The position numbers and the translations under genes are program-made. The notes below the pieces were generated by a model. It saw only the letters and a program-made list of their open reading frames with translations, was not told where the DNA came from and searched no databases. Positions 22,445 to 34,217 of a stretch of 64,000 nucleotides of DNA are shown here, piece by piece. Origin of the DNA: Panaeolus papilionaceus (lineage: Eukaryota > Basidiomycota > Agaricomycetes > Agaricales); contig JADNRZ010000007.1 in NCBI GenBank assembly GCA_015501605.1, positions 2,170,001-2,234,000 of the forward strand, written 5' to 3'. Position 1 is the stretch's first letter. The number at the start of each line of letters is the position of its first letter.

Positions 22445-24850
22445 GTCGGTGTTTGAATTGGTGGACAAGGGAAGTCGTCGATCAAACCAGGCATGATCTC
22501 AAACCACCATCATCGTTGCGTTCCCTCTGAGCTAATTGACTGCTCTTCCTCATTTTATTCTTTCTACCTCTAATTTTTTCACTCTTGATGAGGTCTTTTG
22601 AAGATGAAATAATCACTGTAGTTGGTATTGGTAGGGTGGGATTGATGCAACGGACCATGATCGTTGTGGGGATGTTGTCATTTTCAAGGAGCTCGGACTA
22701 GGAGGAACTAGGTATATGTGAGTAATGTCATTCTAGTATTTTTCACCTATCGTGGCTCTGACTGATATTTAATGTTTCCAGTGTATTTTAGACAGAAAGA
22801 TAATACTCTTTTGTTCACTCTCTGTTACCCTCACTTTCGAGTCTATGTTGAATGATCACCGCACCCATACCCGTCCTCATAGACCTACCATATATGACAG
22901 GTACCACCATCGCCTTTTCCTTCTCATATTTAGTTGTTTCGTCACTGAGGGTCGCCTTTGGATCTGGGTTTGGATGTCTGGTTGGTATGTTGGAATGCGT
23001 GATGTCGGAAAACGACAGGAGGGGATGGATATGGGCAGGCGCTTTTGCACGGAATTCAAGTGTATATGTACAGAGGAGCTGCACAATGTGACACTTCCAT
23101 CCGAGTTTTCGGTTGGATTGGGGAGAAATAGTAGGGCAGGAATATGGATTCATAGATTTCGGTGAGCACACTTCTCATGGTTCTTCACCCCTCCGCTCAT
23201 TCCTAATTTTGACTTCCCCAGTCGTCACGTCCGTCTCTCCCTCTCTGCGACATGATAGCATTTTTACAACCCCCGATTTCAGAGGTAACTCTGACTATGA
23301 GGCGAACTGGTTGAGTAGAGGCACGTTCACTTAGTTCTTGACACTGCTGGAGGCATTCACGTAGCGATGACTTTCCGCAGATGTGCTTGTGATATCGGTA
23401 ATTCAGTATATATCGACCTTATCTTCTTGTTCCTCGTGGGTTTATTTATGTTGGAGCGCCAGACAGAAGGCTTGTATCTACGAAGAAGGTTGTCCTTTGG
23501 CGAGAGGACAGCGGTTCATCCTGTCAGGGGAGCGTAAATGATGGAACCCGTTGTGTATGTTAACCCAAACCCCAAAGTACAGTGTCAACACCGCCAGTAA
23601 TGCCTTTTCTACTCCCCGCCCTGTCACCCTCGTATTATTTCTCCTTCTTCTCGTTGCGACCCCACTCTCTTAGTGTCCCGACGTCGCCTGCTACAATCCC
23701 GCATCCTGTCATACCTCCTAAAACTCCTCGACTGTGTCAACGTGTCATTGCTGTTGTGCTATTACCACCAACAACTCTCCTTGTCCAGTCCTCAATCAGT
23801 TCACGATGACTACCCTGAGCACGTTAACAGGTCTGGAATCAGTCCTGCGACCCAGGAGCGCGATAACAGGTGGCAGTCACAAACCTAACCACCCGCCGAC
23901 AGCGATGAAATAAATGACATGTCATTTCCCCCCTTGCACCTCTGTAGGACGATTCCACATTGAGTGGACTTGGATAACGAGTCTTTACCTCACTGTCTCT
24001 CAACCGTCAACGTCATGTTCAACAATATATTCGTCGTCGTCTCTGTTTCCAATCCCACTCGCTCGCAACGATCACCATCCACTCATACTCACGTCTCCTC
24101 GTCTTTCCCTCTGCGGCGTCTTTAAATCCATTTCTTGGCCCGTGTCAATCAAACGCTGCTAATTTCCTGCTTTATTCTACGCGTCAACGTGGCCGTCATT
24201 CCATCTCTCCTGCCCAAGGAAGCCGACACCCACCATGTAACCGATGCGCCACCTTGGTCAATGCAATGTTGACCGTCCTTACCCAAGCCCGTCACAAGTC
24301 GACTGGTCATTATGGATATCTGGTGACGGGTGAGCAGGGCAAGGAACGTTGAAAGCGGAGTTGGGAATGGGGAGGAAGCGGCAGTGGGTGGTGTTTGATG
24401 AGGCGATCGCTGATGGGTGGATGGAATGCGTGCACACTCTGACTTCTAGGTCGAGCCAGGCCTCAGCGATGGGCCTCACTCCTTCCATAACGCCAACCCC
24501 GACACCTTATTCTGCTTGCTATGGGTATTTGCTGGCTCTAGTTGTCGTTGATAATCTAGGAAACGTTGTTGGTGGATGCACTGTTAGGTTGGCGGGGGGT
24601 GCGTGGTGGGGGGGGTCCCTCAGTTGACCGCTACTTTCGCCCATAGGACATGCCAGGCTGTAGCGATACAACTCGCTCTTTTTATAGTGGAAACATCAAC
24701 ATCGCACGCTGCTCTTCATGGGTGTTAGCTGGTTTTAGGTGTGGTGGATGGTCCAGAAAGGGTCGTTGGTTGGAGGTCGTCGGGTTGGTTGGGGTTAGGG
24801 CTAGTGGGAGAGTGAGGTTCGATAATTGTTATTCTTACTCTATTAAAATT
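22445..24850 (+). repeat. R1: copy of the R repeat
   Basis: It starts with the R opening (GTGTCGGTGTTTGAATTG, then AAACCACCATCATCG) about 480 bp from the G3 start and runs through the typical order of blocks. These are GGATCTGGGTTTGGATGTC, GAAAACGACAGGAGGGGATG, CCACCAACAACTCTCC (~23767), GGGCCTCACTCCTTCCATAA (~24471) and the tail TGCTCTTCATGGGTGTTAGC near 24711, with GGTTGGGGTTAGGG. Protein-like frames remain only in patches, for example MGLTPSITPTPTPY and LALVVVDNLGN. It has stops in every frame, so it is decayed. Confidence 0.75.
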
Positions 24851-24889
24851 CATCCACAATCAATGGATTCATTTATTTATTCAGGATTT

Positions 24890-25690
24890 TATTGAAAGAG
24901 GTGCTCGGATTGCAAGGTTTTATCATCCCAAGATATCTGCGCTGTTGATCCTGGATCAAGGCTTTGGAGCTGATAACGTCGGAGATTTCTCCATAGAAAA
25001 GCATTGGAGAAATATCAAAGGAAGTCCGTTTGAAATCAACCTCCTCACTGATCTCGAAAATTGAATTCTGAATCCTAAATCTCATCTACATACCCTCCGT
25101 GATCAGATGATAACGCAGTAGAACAGCGTGACCAGCAGCTCGAGTTGGTTCTTTGCCCGACGCTTCAAGAAGCCGAGGCGGACCTGGCTTGATTCAAAGA
25201 ACTCGACGATTTTAATGCCATCTCCATAAGCGCAATTGGTAAGAGCCACGTTGCAGTTAGAGTAACACCCAACCTAAACGATATGAGAGAATGTTGATGA
25301 CGAATAAATGCGACACTCACAACATCATAACTCTTCACGGTTTTCTAACTCCACGAAATAAAGGTACCTATATATCCAACAAATGGCGCGATGCGTTGTA
25401 ACAGTAAGAGTGCTGGGCGAACAGCAATAGGAAGGGAGTTGGTAGGGAGTTTGTTGAAAAACCATGCAAGGCGGTAGTGATCACAGCGGCACGTTTTGTT
25501 GCCTCCAGATTTTTGTCGTCCAGAATCTCCAGCACAGGAGGAGGGAGATACCTGAAAAAGAAGGTTGAGATAATGGTGCAGAAGAAATGAAGAAAAAAAA
25601 AATATTACTCACAAACGATAACCCTACCACATAGCTTGTACGGACAGCTTGGTGTCTGAGGGTACACATGCACACGCTGTCTAGATTCTA
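24890..25690 (-). pseudogene. remnant of an uncharacterised fungal protein gene
   Basis: Minus-strand pieces read VRTSYVVGLS, then after an intron YLPPPVLEILDDKNLEATKR and TALHGF. After a 1-nt deletion in a T-run (~25456-25463) the frame becomes NKLPTNSLPIAV and PFVGYIGTFISWS, with TAG at 25345-25347 followed by KTVKSYD. A further intron leads to GVTLTATWLLPIAL. The blocks resemble a conserved but unnamed agaricomycete protein family; that is a weak recollection, not a search. One stop and one frameshift show the gene is dead. It lies between R1 and an unrelated open frame. Confidence 0.5.
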
Positions 25691-26174
25691 ACTGTATTCC
25701 TGTTCCCGTCTACGCTCGTTCTTGTCCCAGATATTACAACTTCGCTGGAAACGCGATGAATCACAAGACCTGCAGCTCGCTGGTACTAGCAATTGATCCA
25801 GGATTCCAGATAGCGGAGAGAGGCCAAAGTTGTCCCCATGACGTGCCAACGATGTGGTTGGAGGATGAACTGGCGTCAACAGAGTTGCCGCGAGTTCAAC
25901 AAGCCTGAGATCTTTACGATCTGGGATGAGAGGAGAGCAGACCATAAAGCTAGAGGTATCTGGGACAATGTCTGGACTGCCGTCTCCATCTGTGTCGTGA
26001 CCCCCTTCTCCTGAACCTGGTGGTGTTGTTGTTTCCTCGTCCTTGTCGTTGGTTGGTGGAAATCCATGGGGAGGAGCACCAAGGCTCTCTAACATGCTCC
26101 AAATACTCTGCCTGCCAGTATCGCTCCCTTTCATGATTGTCGCGCTGGAGAGGAAGGCGGGCAGTTTGGAGTCC

Positions 26175-26780
26175 TTAACGGGTGTTGCGTTGGGAGGGTA
26201 CACTAGGACGACTATCCTTGTCGCGAGCGGGATGTTTGGGATTTTTGACGATAGGAATGGGTTTCCATTCACCAGGTTGAGGAAACGGCATGAAATTGAT
26301 GAGATCTTGGATCTTCTTCGCCAACGACTCGGGTTCTGAAGGCGGTGGCTTGGAGGGTGTTGATTCAACGAACTCGTCGCTTTCATCGACCATGCTGAGA
26401 AGTTTGGCGTGCCTTCCAACAACTGAAGACGAAATGGGTGTGGGAGAAAGAGCAGGTGGTGAAGTGGTCGTAACAGGAGATGCTGGGATGCCCATCTCTC
26501 TGCTGGAGGCCGATGTTGACCCTTTCCTCAGCACATTGATCTCCCTCCCCAGCTTCTTCAGCTTCTCTGTGATGGAAAGTCGTCGCTTTGCTGATAAAGT
26601 TGTGCTTGTCGTGTGTTGAAGGTTGTTCCTTGTGTTAGATCCACCGTTGAAGACCCTGGATTCCCAGCGGAATCCGTGCTTTTTTGGCGTGCCATTCCAG
26701 TTGTGGTTTCTCTCCTCGAAATGCGTCCAGAGTCCTTGTCGTGGTCCTCGTTTGGAATAGTCAAAGATATTCCAGTGACA
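26175..26780 (-). other. open minus-strand frame, possible gene relic
   Basis: About 200 codons are open between TAG at 26781-26783 and TAA at 26175-26177. The start is rich in Trp, His and Phe (CHWNIFDYSKRGPRQGLW, HFEERNHNWNGTPKK). A basic helix (AKRRLSITEKLKKLGREINV) follows, then a Ser/Pro-rich stretch and INFMPFPQPGEWKPIPIVKN. Reading on past the TAA the frame is still protein-like (RERYWQAEYLEHVREPW), so the stop may be a lesion. Other frames are also open here because of base composition, so strand and frame are uncertain. No family is recognised. Confidence 0.35.
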
Positions 26781-27037
26781 CTAACGGTCGCAGGTGGAGT
26801 TTCTCGTGTCGTCGCAGCAGGAGAAGGGGAAGTTGGTGGTGATGCTCCACTCCAGAACTCAGTTGTGGCGCCAGTCAAAGTCCTAAAGAAACGATAAATG
26901 TACTCCTGAGGTCCATCTTGTACTGTCTCCCCAGAGGACTGGGCATAAAAGATTGAACCACAGGATGCAGGTACAAGGGCAGGGTGATGGATTTGGCAAC
27001 AGCTGATGCCTGTCACCACAGTGAACTCGAAATGGTA

Positions 27038-27907
27038 AGGTAGAGGACAGCCATCTCCAACCAACCCCCGTCACATGTGACTAATTTGCGAAAATGGGAA
27101 TTCTTTGTTGACGGCTATTTATTGGCAACACTTTTAGTGAGATTATCAGCGCAATCAGCTCGAGATATGCAGTTTATAGGATGTGTACGCGGTAGCATAA
27201 AAAATAAAGTCGAACAAGTTAAGGTAGATATCTAATAAAATGCAGTCCTAAAATTATAAGGCTCTAGAGTTAATATTACGAGTGATTTTTGGACACTTAG
27301 TGATAAATGGTGGGAGATTTCACATGGATTGCACGACATGTCAATCTAAACAATGTTGTTCTTCTCCAGTTCCTCTAAAATTCTCTCTGGAAGAACACGA
27401 TGGCCTCGATACTTTCTCGCAGCCCAAGCGGCTTGTCTACCGTTGAGGCCGCGAGCATAGGCATCCGAGTCCATGAATCGATTGGATCGATTTTGGTGTG
27501 CTAGAATGAGCTGTCTTTTGCCGTTGTCGTGGAGGTGGGCTGTTCTTTCCTGCAAAGTTAGCGAGTCTTGCTCGCGTAGCGTTGGTTCGGCGTCCCATGA
27601 GCTATTTGCGAGGGTTAGAGGTGGTGATTTGGGAAGGTTTTGCTCTACACAGGGTCAGGTTGACAGTCATATAGGGGGATGTCCTAATTCCTGGCGCAGT
27701 TTTGCTCTGATTTTCACCATTCTTAGCATTATCGTGTAAAATCAAATTCTTAAAAATATTTTCGGGTTTATAATACACAAAGTGTTCCCAGTTTGAGTAA
27801 AAGCGCGTTTTTTGTCCTCAATTACATGTCCCGACGCGACTGTTTCCTTTTTTGAAAAATGTGGCTGTGTGTAACGGGGGTTGGTGGGAGATGGCTGTCC
27901 TCTACCT
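27038..27907. mobile_element. TA-flanked DNA element with ~35-bp terminal inverted repeats, 870 bp
   Basis: The left end AGGTAGAGGACAGCCATCTC (27038 onward) recurs in reverse complement at the right end up to 27907. The match continues through ACCAACCCCCGT with one mismatch (A/C at base 22). TA stands on both outer sides (27036-27037 and 27908-27909). This is the pattern of Tc1/mariner-type elements. Inside is one short minus-strand frame that is not a recognisable DDE/D transposase. Confidence 0.75.
27346..27600 (-). other. open frame inside the TA-flanked element
   Basis: About 84 codons on the minus strand end NNIV-stop at 27346. They are charged and protein-like (SSWDAEPTLREQDSLTLQER, later GLNGRQAAWAARKYRGHRVL). 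There is an in-frame ATG (27484) and an acceptor-like TAG just upstream at ~27600. It may be a last exon carried by the element. No family is recognised. Confidence 0.3.
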
Positions 27908-28381
27908 TATAGCATTATCGGTGCGTGAGAATACTCAGGGTCCACCCCCTCGCACACATTTAGATATTTAGAGATCTCGTTCAAGTCTTGTATTTGTCGT
28001 TTGAATGAACGTTGGTAATGGGAACCCGTAACATCTGTAAGTCATCCAAAGTACATCGCACCGGAGATTCTGAGGGTGTGATGTCGGTCCTACGCTGCTC
28101 TCGTATCAATTCATACCTGCATCATCAAATATCCGATCTGTTTGACTCGACAACAGATCGTCATTCATGGCCATCTTCAAGTTCAGTAAATAAACCCAGT
28201 CGATATCGAGAGTTATAATTATTGAACAGCCAGGTGGTAAATTTTATGAGCCAAGACAAGTCTTATCGTGCAATATCAACCTTCAACGAGGTTTCATTTG
28301 AAACGAATGGAAGCACGAATGCTTTTGCGCCTGGATATTCGATCTGCGATGATAATCATCCGTCCTCAAAACTTTCGAGAA

Positions 28382-28389
28382 CTATAAAT
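28382..28389 (+). promoter_or_regulatory. TATA-like box of the subtilase relic
   Basis: CTATAAAT lies 58 bp before the ATG at 28440, at the usual fungal distance. 27910-28381 is otherwise without a supported feature. Confidence 0.4.
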
Positions 28390-28439
28390 TATGATGTTAT
28401 TGATAGAACGAGCTCAAACTTCTGTTCAGACTCAGGCTT

Positions 28440-29033
28440 ATGCATCTTTCTATACGCTGTATCCTTTCAGCAATCGCGCCGATAGGGGCTTCTCTTTCTG
28501 TCGCGCATCATGCTCGTTCCCCAACTGGGAACCATATTGTATCCTTGAAAAAGGAGGTCAACCGTTCAGATATACTGAAGCTCGTCAAGTCTTCCAACAA
28601 TCGCATTTCCGCCGAGTTCGATATTATCAGTGGATTCGCGGGTCATTTCAACGACGACACTCTGAATATCCTTCGTTCTCACCCCGATGTTCTCTCCATT
28701 CACGAAGATGGATGACTGCACATCATGTCAGTCGTTAACCAGTGAGTCGTTCGCATATCCGCATGAGACTTGTGGTATAATATTCTTTTGAGAACTGATG
28801 CTCCATGGGGTCTTGCTCGCGTATCTTCCAAGAGAATGCTTTTCTCCATGCCCGATACAGCCTTGAGCTTCACCTACATGTACCATAGCTCAGGTGGAGC
28901 GTGTTCTGATATCTATATTGTAGATACGGGCATCAACACTGACCATATTGACTTTGGTGGACGTTCTCGTTGGGGTGTTACGATTACGGGTAGGACAAGT
29001 GATGAAAACGGGCATGGAACTCACTGCGCGTAA
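28440..29033 (+). pseudogene. proteinase-K-like subtilase (S8), truncated after the catalytic His
   Basis: Exon 1 (28440-28741) has a secretory-type start (MHLSIRCILSAIAPIG) and an inhibitor-I9 propeptide (HIVSLKKEV, FAGHFNDDTLNILRSHPDVL, HEDG). TGA at 28713-28715 breaks it, after which LHIMSVVNQ continues in frame to a GTGAGT donor. After a 51-bp intron exon 2 (28793-29033) starts TDAPWGLARVSS and contains VDTGI with the catalytic Asp and NGHGTHCA with the catalytic His. It then stops, where the family continues for about 200 more residues to the catalytic Ser. Array sequence (R tail type) begins within 5 bp of the stop. It was a secreted peptidase gene and is now dead. Confidence 0.8.
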
Positions 29034-29036
29034 TTG

Positions 29037-29732
29037 AGATATTGTTACACCTGGATGTGATTGGCGTGGAATGAGGGAGTCAAGGGGGGGTGAAGGAGGT
29101 AGCAGAAAGGGGAATGCGAATGTGGTGAATGTCCGTTGTGGATCGTGACGGTTTCAACAAGTGGAATGAGGTGAGTAATACTAACCCTAAGTACTTGTAT
29201 CGACTTATTATGTCTGCACCCTCCAATTGACCCTCCAAAGTTTGATTATATGCATCTCGAATGACCGTCCCGTTACAGTTCCTTTTGATCGTGGTGTTGG
29301 GTAGGGAGTGACAAGATGACAGTGCGAACCCCCACCAAGGCACCAATGGGATACAAAAAGGGTTACGAAAGAAACATGGCATTATTGTAAAAACGAGACA
29401 ATCCACACCTACTCCCTTTTGAATATCTTTTTCGAGTGAGAGAAGGTGCCCTTAATCACCGACTCGCCGTCTCATATATGCCATACAAAATGCTACGGAC
29501 AGAATCTATTTCGATCCCAGCGCTGGCATTTATCTGAATCCAAAGCCCCCCCTGTAGTCTGCGTCATCGGGATGGATCCAAACACCGCATTCGTGTTAAT
29601 CTGCTAAGGGCTTTCCCTAGGGGAGTCAACACTACCACCCCTTCTCTACCTTAACTTGCGAAGAAGCCGAGGTGACATCGTGCGCTTCAATATGCCATAC
29701 ATTTAAGTAGCGCGGCTTATTTGTACATCAAT
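29037..29732 (+). repeat. array segment: R-tail flank, GTPase 3' relic and spacer
   Basis: 29037-29430 matches 48285-48690 in order (ACTGTTAC..GGATG, GTAGGGAGTGA.AAGATGAC, GCGAACCCC.ACCAAGGCACC). 29470-29732 matches the spacer before R7 at 57780-58036 (GCCATACAAAATGCTACGGACAG-type, then GAAGAAGCCGAGGTGACATC and GGCTTATTTGTACATCAAT). The right edge is cut cleanly by the Harbinger element. It carries no open gene. It shows that the array once continued directly into R2 at 34499. Confidence 0.65.
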
Positions 29733-30042
29733 AGGGGAGGTCAAACCTAGTGATTCAACGCAGGATTCACGAAGTGATTTTGAAGTCGATTCTGGTCAAC
29801 CAGAACCGTGCGAGAATCACGAATCAACGTCGTCTGGTGAACCTCCTTTTGAGGAGATCCACTCACCCAGAATCAACTCTGTGAATCCGAATCATGTCCT
29901 TGATACCACACGTTCAAGCCCGTTCATGTATAAAAATATATTAATTTGATTATATAATTTTATATCAAAATTTATTTCCCTAGTCTCTCTCTGTGTCTCT
30001 GTCGTGTTCAACACATCTCTCTACAGTTATCTACCTATCCAA

Positions 30043-32009
30043 GTATGCCTCCTAAGCCGAAATCTAAAAAACCTGCAACCGCACAAAATGCACCCAAGCC
30101 CAAGGCCGTTAACAATAAAAAAAAAAGCCAGCCCCTGTTGAAGAAGTCGAAGTTGAGTCAGACAACGAAGGCGATGATGGTCCTGAAGTATCGTGAGTCA
30201 TGGTAGTTTTACTTACACTAACAAAGAATTAACTTTATGCATCGCTCAGATGGACAGATAACGATCATGCACTCACATATAAGCTCCTTGATGGCATTAC
30301 ACAGAACCCTGACATGAAACGAGGTATTTTTCCACCCAAGGGACAAAATGCCTCAACAGCCGCTGGTGGTGGGAAACCGAAAAGCCACTGGTACTTCCAA
30401 CTTGCAAAGTACATCTTGTTAGAATAGGTCATGTGAGCAGCTGGTGGCTCACGTGCTACGTTGATGTACATATTCGGTAGTTTAGCTAATAATTTAACTT
30501 GCCGTTGTACTCCGTACTTCTGTTGTGGCCACTAGGTGTCTGTGTCTGTGTCTCTATCTGTGTCCTCCCTCTTTTTCTTGGTTTTCTCCCCCTCCACATT
30601 TTATTCACTTCTAACACATCTTTGAAAAGGATCCAGTGCACCGGAAGGCATTTGAGGCTGCACAGGTTGAGGGAAAGGGTGGAGCAGTGGTGAGAAAGGA
30701 ATGGGCTCAAAAAGTGAAAAATAGAGTCAGCCGGTTAGTTTGTCCTCTCGTTGAAGTGTAGACTACCCACATATGCATAACTAACAAATATCTTTTCCAG
30801 AATGATGAAGATAACGCTAGACCACATTGCTACCATGGGTCAAACAGGGGAGGGTATTCAGCACGAAACAGAGCTTGACATGACCCAGAATAATTCACTT
30901 ACCAATGCTTGGAGTACGTCAGGTTAAATGATGTCAATTGGTGACTACTGACGCAATTCTAGCTTCAATCAGGGAAACGTGCCCTTGGTTCTTCACAATG
31001 AAGGAATTTATTGCTGACCGACCAAACAAGCGCCCGAAAGGGATTGGAAATAGTCAATCCGATGTCGACTTGGATGTTTTTGACCAACAACGTGTCTTGA
31101 GTGGGAGTGATGATGGTGAAGGGGAGGAGCATGGACTCAGATGGGAGGCTGAGCAAACAGGTGAGAAGGATGACGATGATTTGGCTGAGATAGATGAGGA
31201 GGTTGATGCTGAGGAAGAGAGCAATGGTGGTGAGTTGCATTGCTTTGACCATATAACTGACAACTAACATACCTGGAACGGTTATTCCCTCTCCTCTAGG
31301 AGATCTTGCATTCCTAACTACCTCCTCTGTTGCAAGCACTACGACGACACCAGCCACTGGAGACAATGATGACAATTTACCAACACAAGTCAGCCTTCCA
31401 CCCACCCAGCTTTTGGAGATCAAGGCTGCCGAAGAAAAGAAGAAATCTGCTACAAAAGCCACTGCCACAAAAAACGCAAAGCGAAAAGTGACAGAAGAAG
31501 AAAAGAATTCCCAACCTGATGTTAAGCCCAAAGTTGAAGAGGTCCGCTCAGCCAAGAAGGCCAAAAACAACAACTTCAACACACTGCTTCAGACTGAAGA
31601 AATCACGAGACAGAAGGAGCTCAACTTACAGCGAATCAAGCTTGAGTCTGCCACTAAAATCAAGCTAGCAACCAGCAACGCTGCAAAGGCTGCTATTGAT
31701 GCTAAAGTAGAGCTTGAGAGGCAGAGGGGAGAAGAGCGTAGGGCAAAGATCGAGGCCCAAAAAGAGCTGTGGATGGAAGAAATGCGGTTAAAGCACCAGC
31801 TTGAGATGGCTTGACTCCAGGCTTACCAGGGCAACCACAACAACCACAACATGCATGCACCTTATAATCCAAGCCTTAACACAACCGCGGGCCCTTCAAT
31901 TGACATGTTCTCGGTGTCAACCTCCTCCTCTGTATCAGGCGTTAATGACTTTGAATTTGATAGGTCCCTTGGTAGTACTGGCATTGGGGATTCCGAAGGA
32001 AAATGGTGA
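30043..32009 (+). pseudogene. Harbinger second protein (Myb/SANT-like), frameshift and TGA
   Basis: It starts MPPKPKSKKPATAQNAPKPK. A run of ten A at 30115-30124 is one A short of (or two over) the length that keeps the frame going into KPAPVEEVEVE. Exon 2 from 30250 encodes WTDNDHALTYKLLDGI, NPDMKRGIFPPKGQNAS and SHWYFQLAK, the trihelix-like DNA-binding part. Later exons read PVHRKAFEAAQVEGKGG, then TCPWFFTMKEFIADRPNKRP, an acidic stretch and a coiled coil rich in Lys and Glu (31400-31810). TGA at 31812-31814 follows ELEMA, but the frame continues protein-like to TGA 32007-32009. The intron near 30415-30627 has no clear in-phase donor. Its partner is the transposase at 32287-34217. Confidence 0.7.
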
Positions 32010-32286
32010 GAAGAGATAGTTGTACCATTGCTGTAGTAGAGGAAGTAGATGAATAACGAAGTGAGTAGATTGAAGTTAATGTGAGTTGTCATTTTGACGG
32101 TGAGATGACAGCACATTGGGTGATAATTTGCACAGCCACCTTTCCCATCATTTTAATCTTGACCTTCGCTCAAATAAAAACCTTGTCGGACTGCTCTTTG
32201 TGCATCATCCATCTATCTGAAAAAATACAAGTACATGTATAATGTATATACTAGTATAAAGCTAAAAAAATAGTTCTAATTACATT

Positions 32287-34217
32287 TCAATTCCCAGCAA
32301 GGTCTGCTGGAGTAGTACCCAATGCAGTGAATAAATACCCTTTTAATTCCTCACGGCAAGCCTTGGCTGCAGCCAGATTTACAGAATGTGCACCAGATGG
32401 TGGATCTATAGTAGTAGATCGACCTTCACGTTCCTGTGCTCTGTCCCGTGCAGTAGGGCCAAACTCTAAAAAAGGATCTAATAGGCTGTTTCCATCACCA
32501 TCAAACCCATTATCTGAGTCGCCCTCATACAACCCTTGTGCCTTTTTCATCCTTTCACATTGCAGAGCAAAATCATGCACAGCTACGCACCCTAAGACCC
32601 AATATGTAGCATATTTGTGAGTCTTCTCATTGACAATATTGACACGCAGGCCCTTGAGAGACTGAAAGCGGCCCTTCAGAAAACCAATAGTATTCTCTGA
32701 CTTGATGTGAACCCTGGAAAGCCAGGTATTAAAGAACTCATTCTCTGCAATGTTGCTATCTGGTTGCTTGTAAGGTGCAACTAGCCAAGTTTGAATCTGG
32801 GAGAAATAACAAGTAGAATAGGTAAGAAGAATTAATTTAATCAGAACAAAAGAAAGTACTTGCTGGATAAGCTGAATCTGCCCAAATAAATTCTCTGTCT
32901 TCAAATACTTCACAATGGTTGGTATAGATCCAAGTTTTCTCCCATGCAGTTGCATCATGTGTACTTCCAGTAAATCCATATCCACAGTCGATGATGTATA
33001 GATCAGGTGTATTCACAATCTAGTATCAGAGAAATGAATATTAGTGTCGTAGTTCAAGTTAATTATCTACTTACCTGAATATTCAATGAATAGTTATTCT
33101 TACAGTCAAAATAACTCTCCCCATACCAATATGGCCGCACATATAAGGGAATGAGAGTACCATCTACCATACACCACCCATCTCGCCAGGCATCACAGGA
33201 AACCCACTGACCAACCCATTCTTTGGCGGCCTCTTTCTCCTCAGCTGTTGGAAGAGATATCATATCTTTGTAGAAAGAGGGCCTGAGAATGGCAGTTAAG
33301 ACACGTCATGTAGCTAGAATAACAGCACCCTTTGAATATCCAGCCCACTTTGCAACCTTATCCAACCCCACACCATTGCCAGAGTGACCAAAGCGGTACA
33401 AAAGAATAGCCACCTGGTGCTCGACTGGCATCTGTGCACATGTAGAGCTATTTGAGAATATAGGGTCATCTTGCAGCCGGTGTACAAGAGCATCGAAGGT
33501 TAAAGGTGATACACGAAGGTCTTGTCGGAATTGGTCTGGGCGGAGGGCTTTGACCTTACCCAGAATGTCTGGCAGTTGAGCTGCGACATGGACAGCATTT
33601 TTGCATGACTTCAGATAACGAGACGAGAAGAGGTGCATGAGAGATTTGGCAACATGTCGAGAGAATGTGCTACTGCGTATTTGTTGTGTTCCCAAGATTT
33701 CTTCATCCATCCAGAGTTCATCGTTGTCATCAAATATGTCATCTCCATTGTTGAGCATGTTCTCCAGCTCATCTAATTCCACATCCAGCCCTATGTCTCC
33801 ATCATCAAGATCCTCTACTTCCATTTCATCTGCAAGACTGGGGGCATTGTTTAAGCTGCCACTCAGGGATGAAAGGGTTGAAAGTGGGCTCAATGAGCAT
33901 TCAGACTCAGACATGGGTTTAGGTGATGTGGCCAAGTCTGTAGCCCAATCGTTCCAGTCATGTAGCAACAGATCAAGTGGAAGCTGGTTAACTGGCAAGG
34001 CAAGAAGTGCCTCATTAATGTGGTCGCTTGCCTCATGTAATAGCTCAGCGATAGTTACTTCTTCAACCTCTTCCTTTTCATTGGGGACCTGAACACTGGA
34101 GCGACGTGCTTGTTGTGCTTGTTGTTGTTGATGAGCTTTTCTTTTGAGCTTTTGATATGAAAAATATTGATATAAAATATCTTTTGCACGCTTTTGACAG
34201 GTAGTGTTTCGAGGCAT
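32287..34217 (-). pseudogene. Harbinger transposase (DDE_Tnp_4 type), one in-frame TGA
   Basis: Minus-strand exons 33075-34217, 32864-33019 and 32287-32796 correspond to 602 aa. The N-terminal half is acidic with an HTH-like block (LLYRFGHSGNGVGLDKVAKW). The catalytic part has the first Asp in WCMVDGTLIPLY, the second in IWADSAYP and the Glu in SENTIGFLKGRFQSLKGL. The second intron (32797-32863) starts with GC (GCAAGT), a rare but accepted donor, and joins SAYP to IQTWLVAPYK in phase. TGA at 33306-33308 interrupts VILAT and RVLTAILRPSFY, where the family usually has Arg or Lys. Apart from that codon it is open throughout. Confidence 0.88.
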
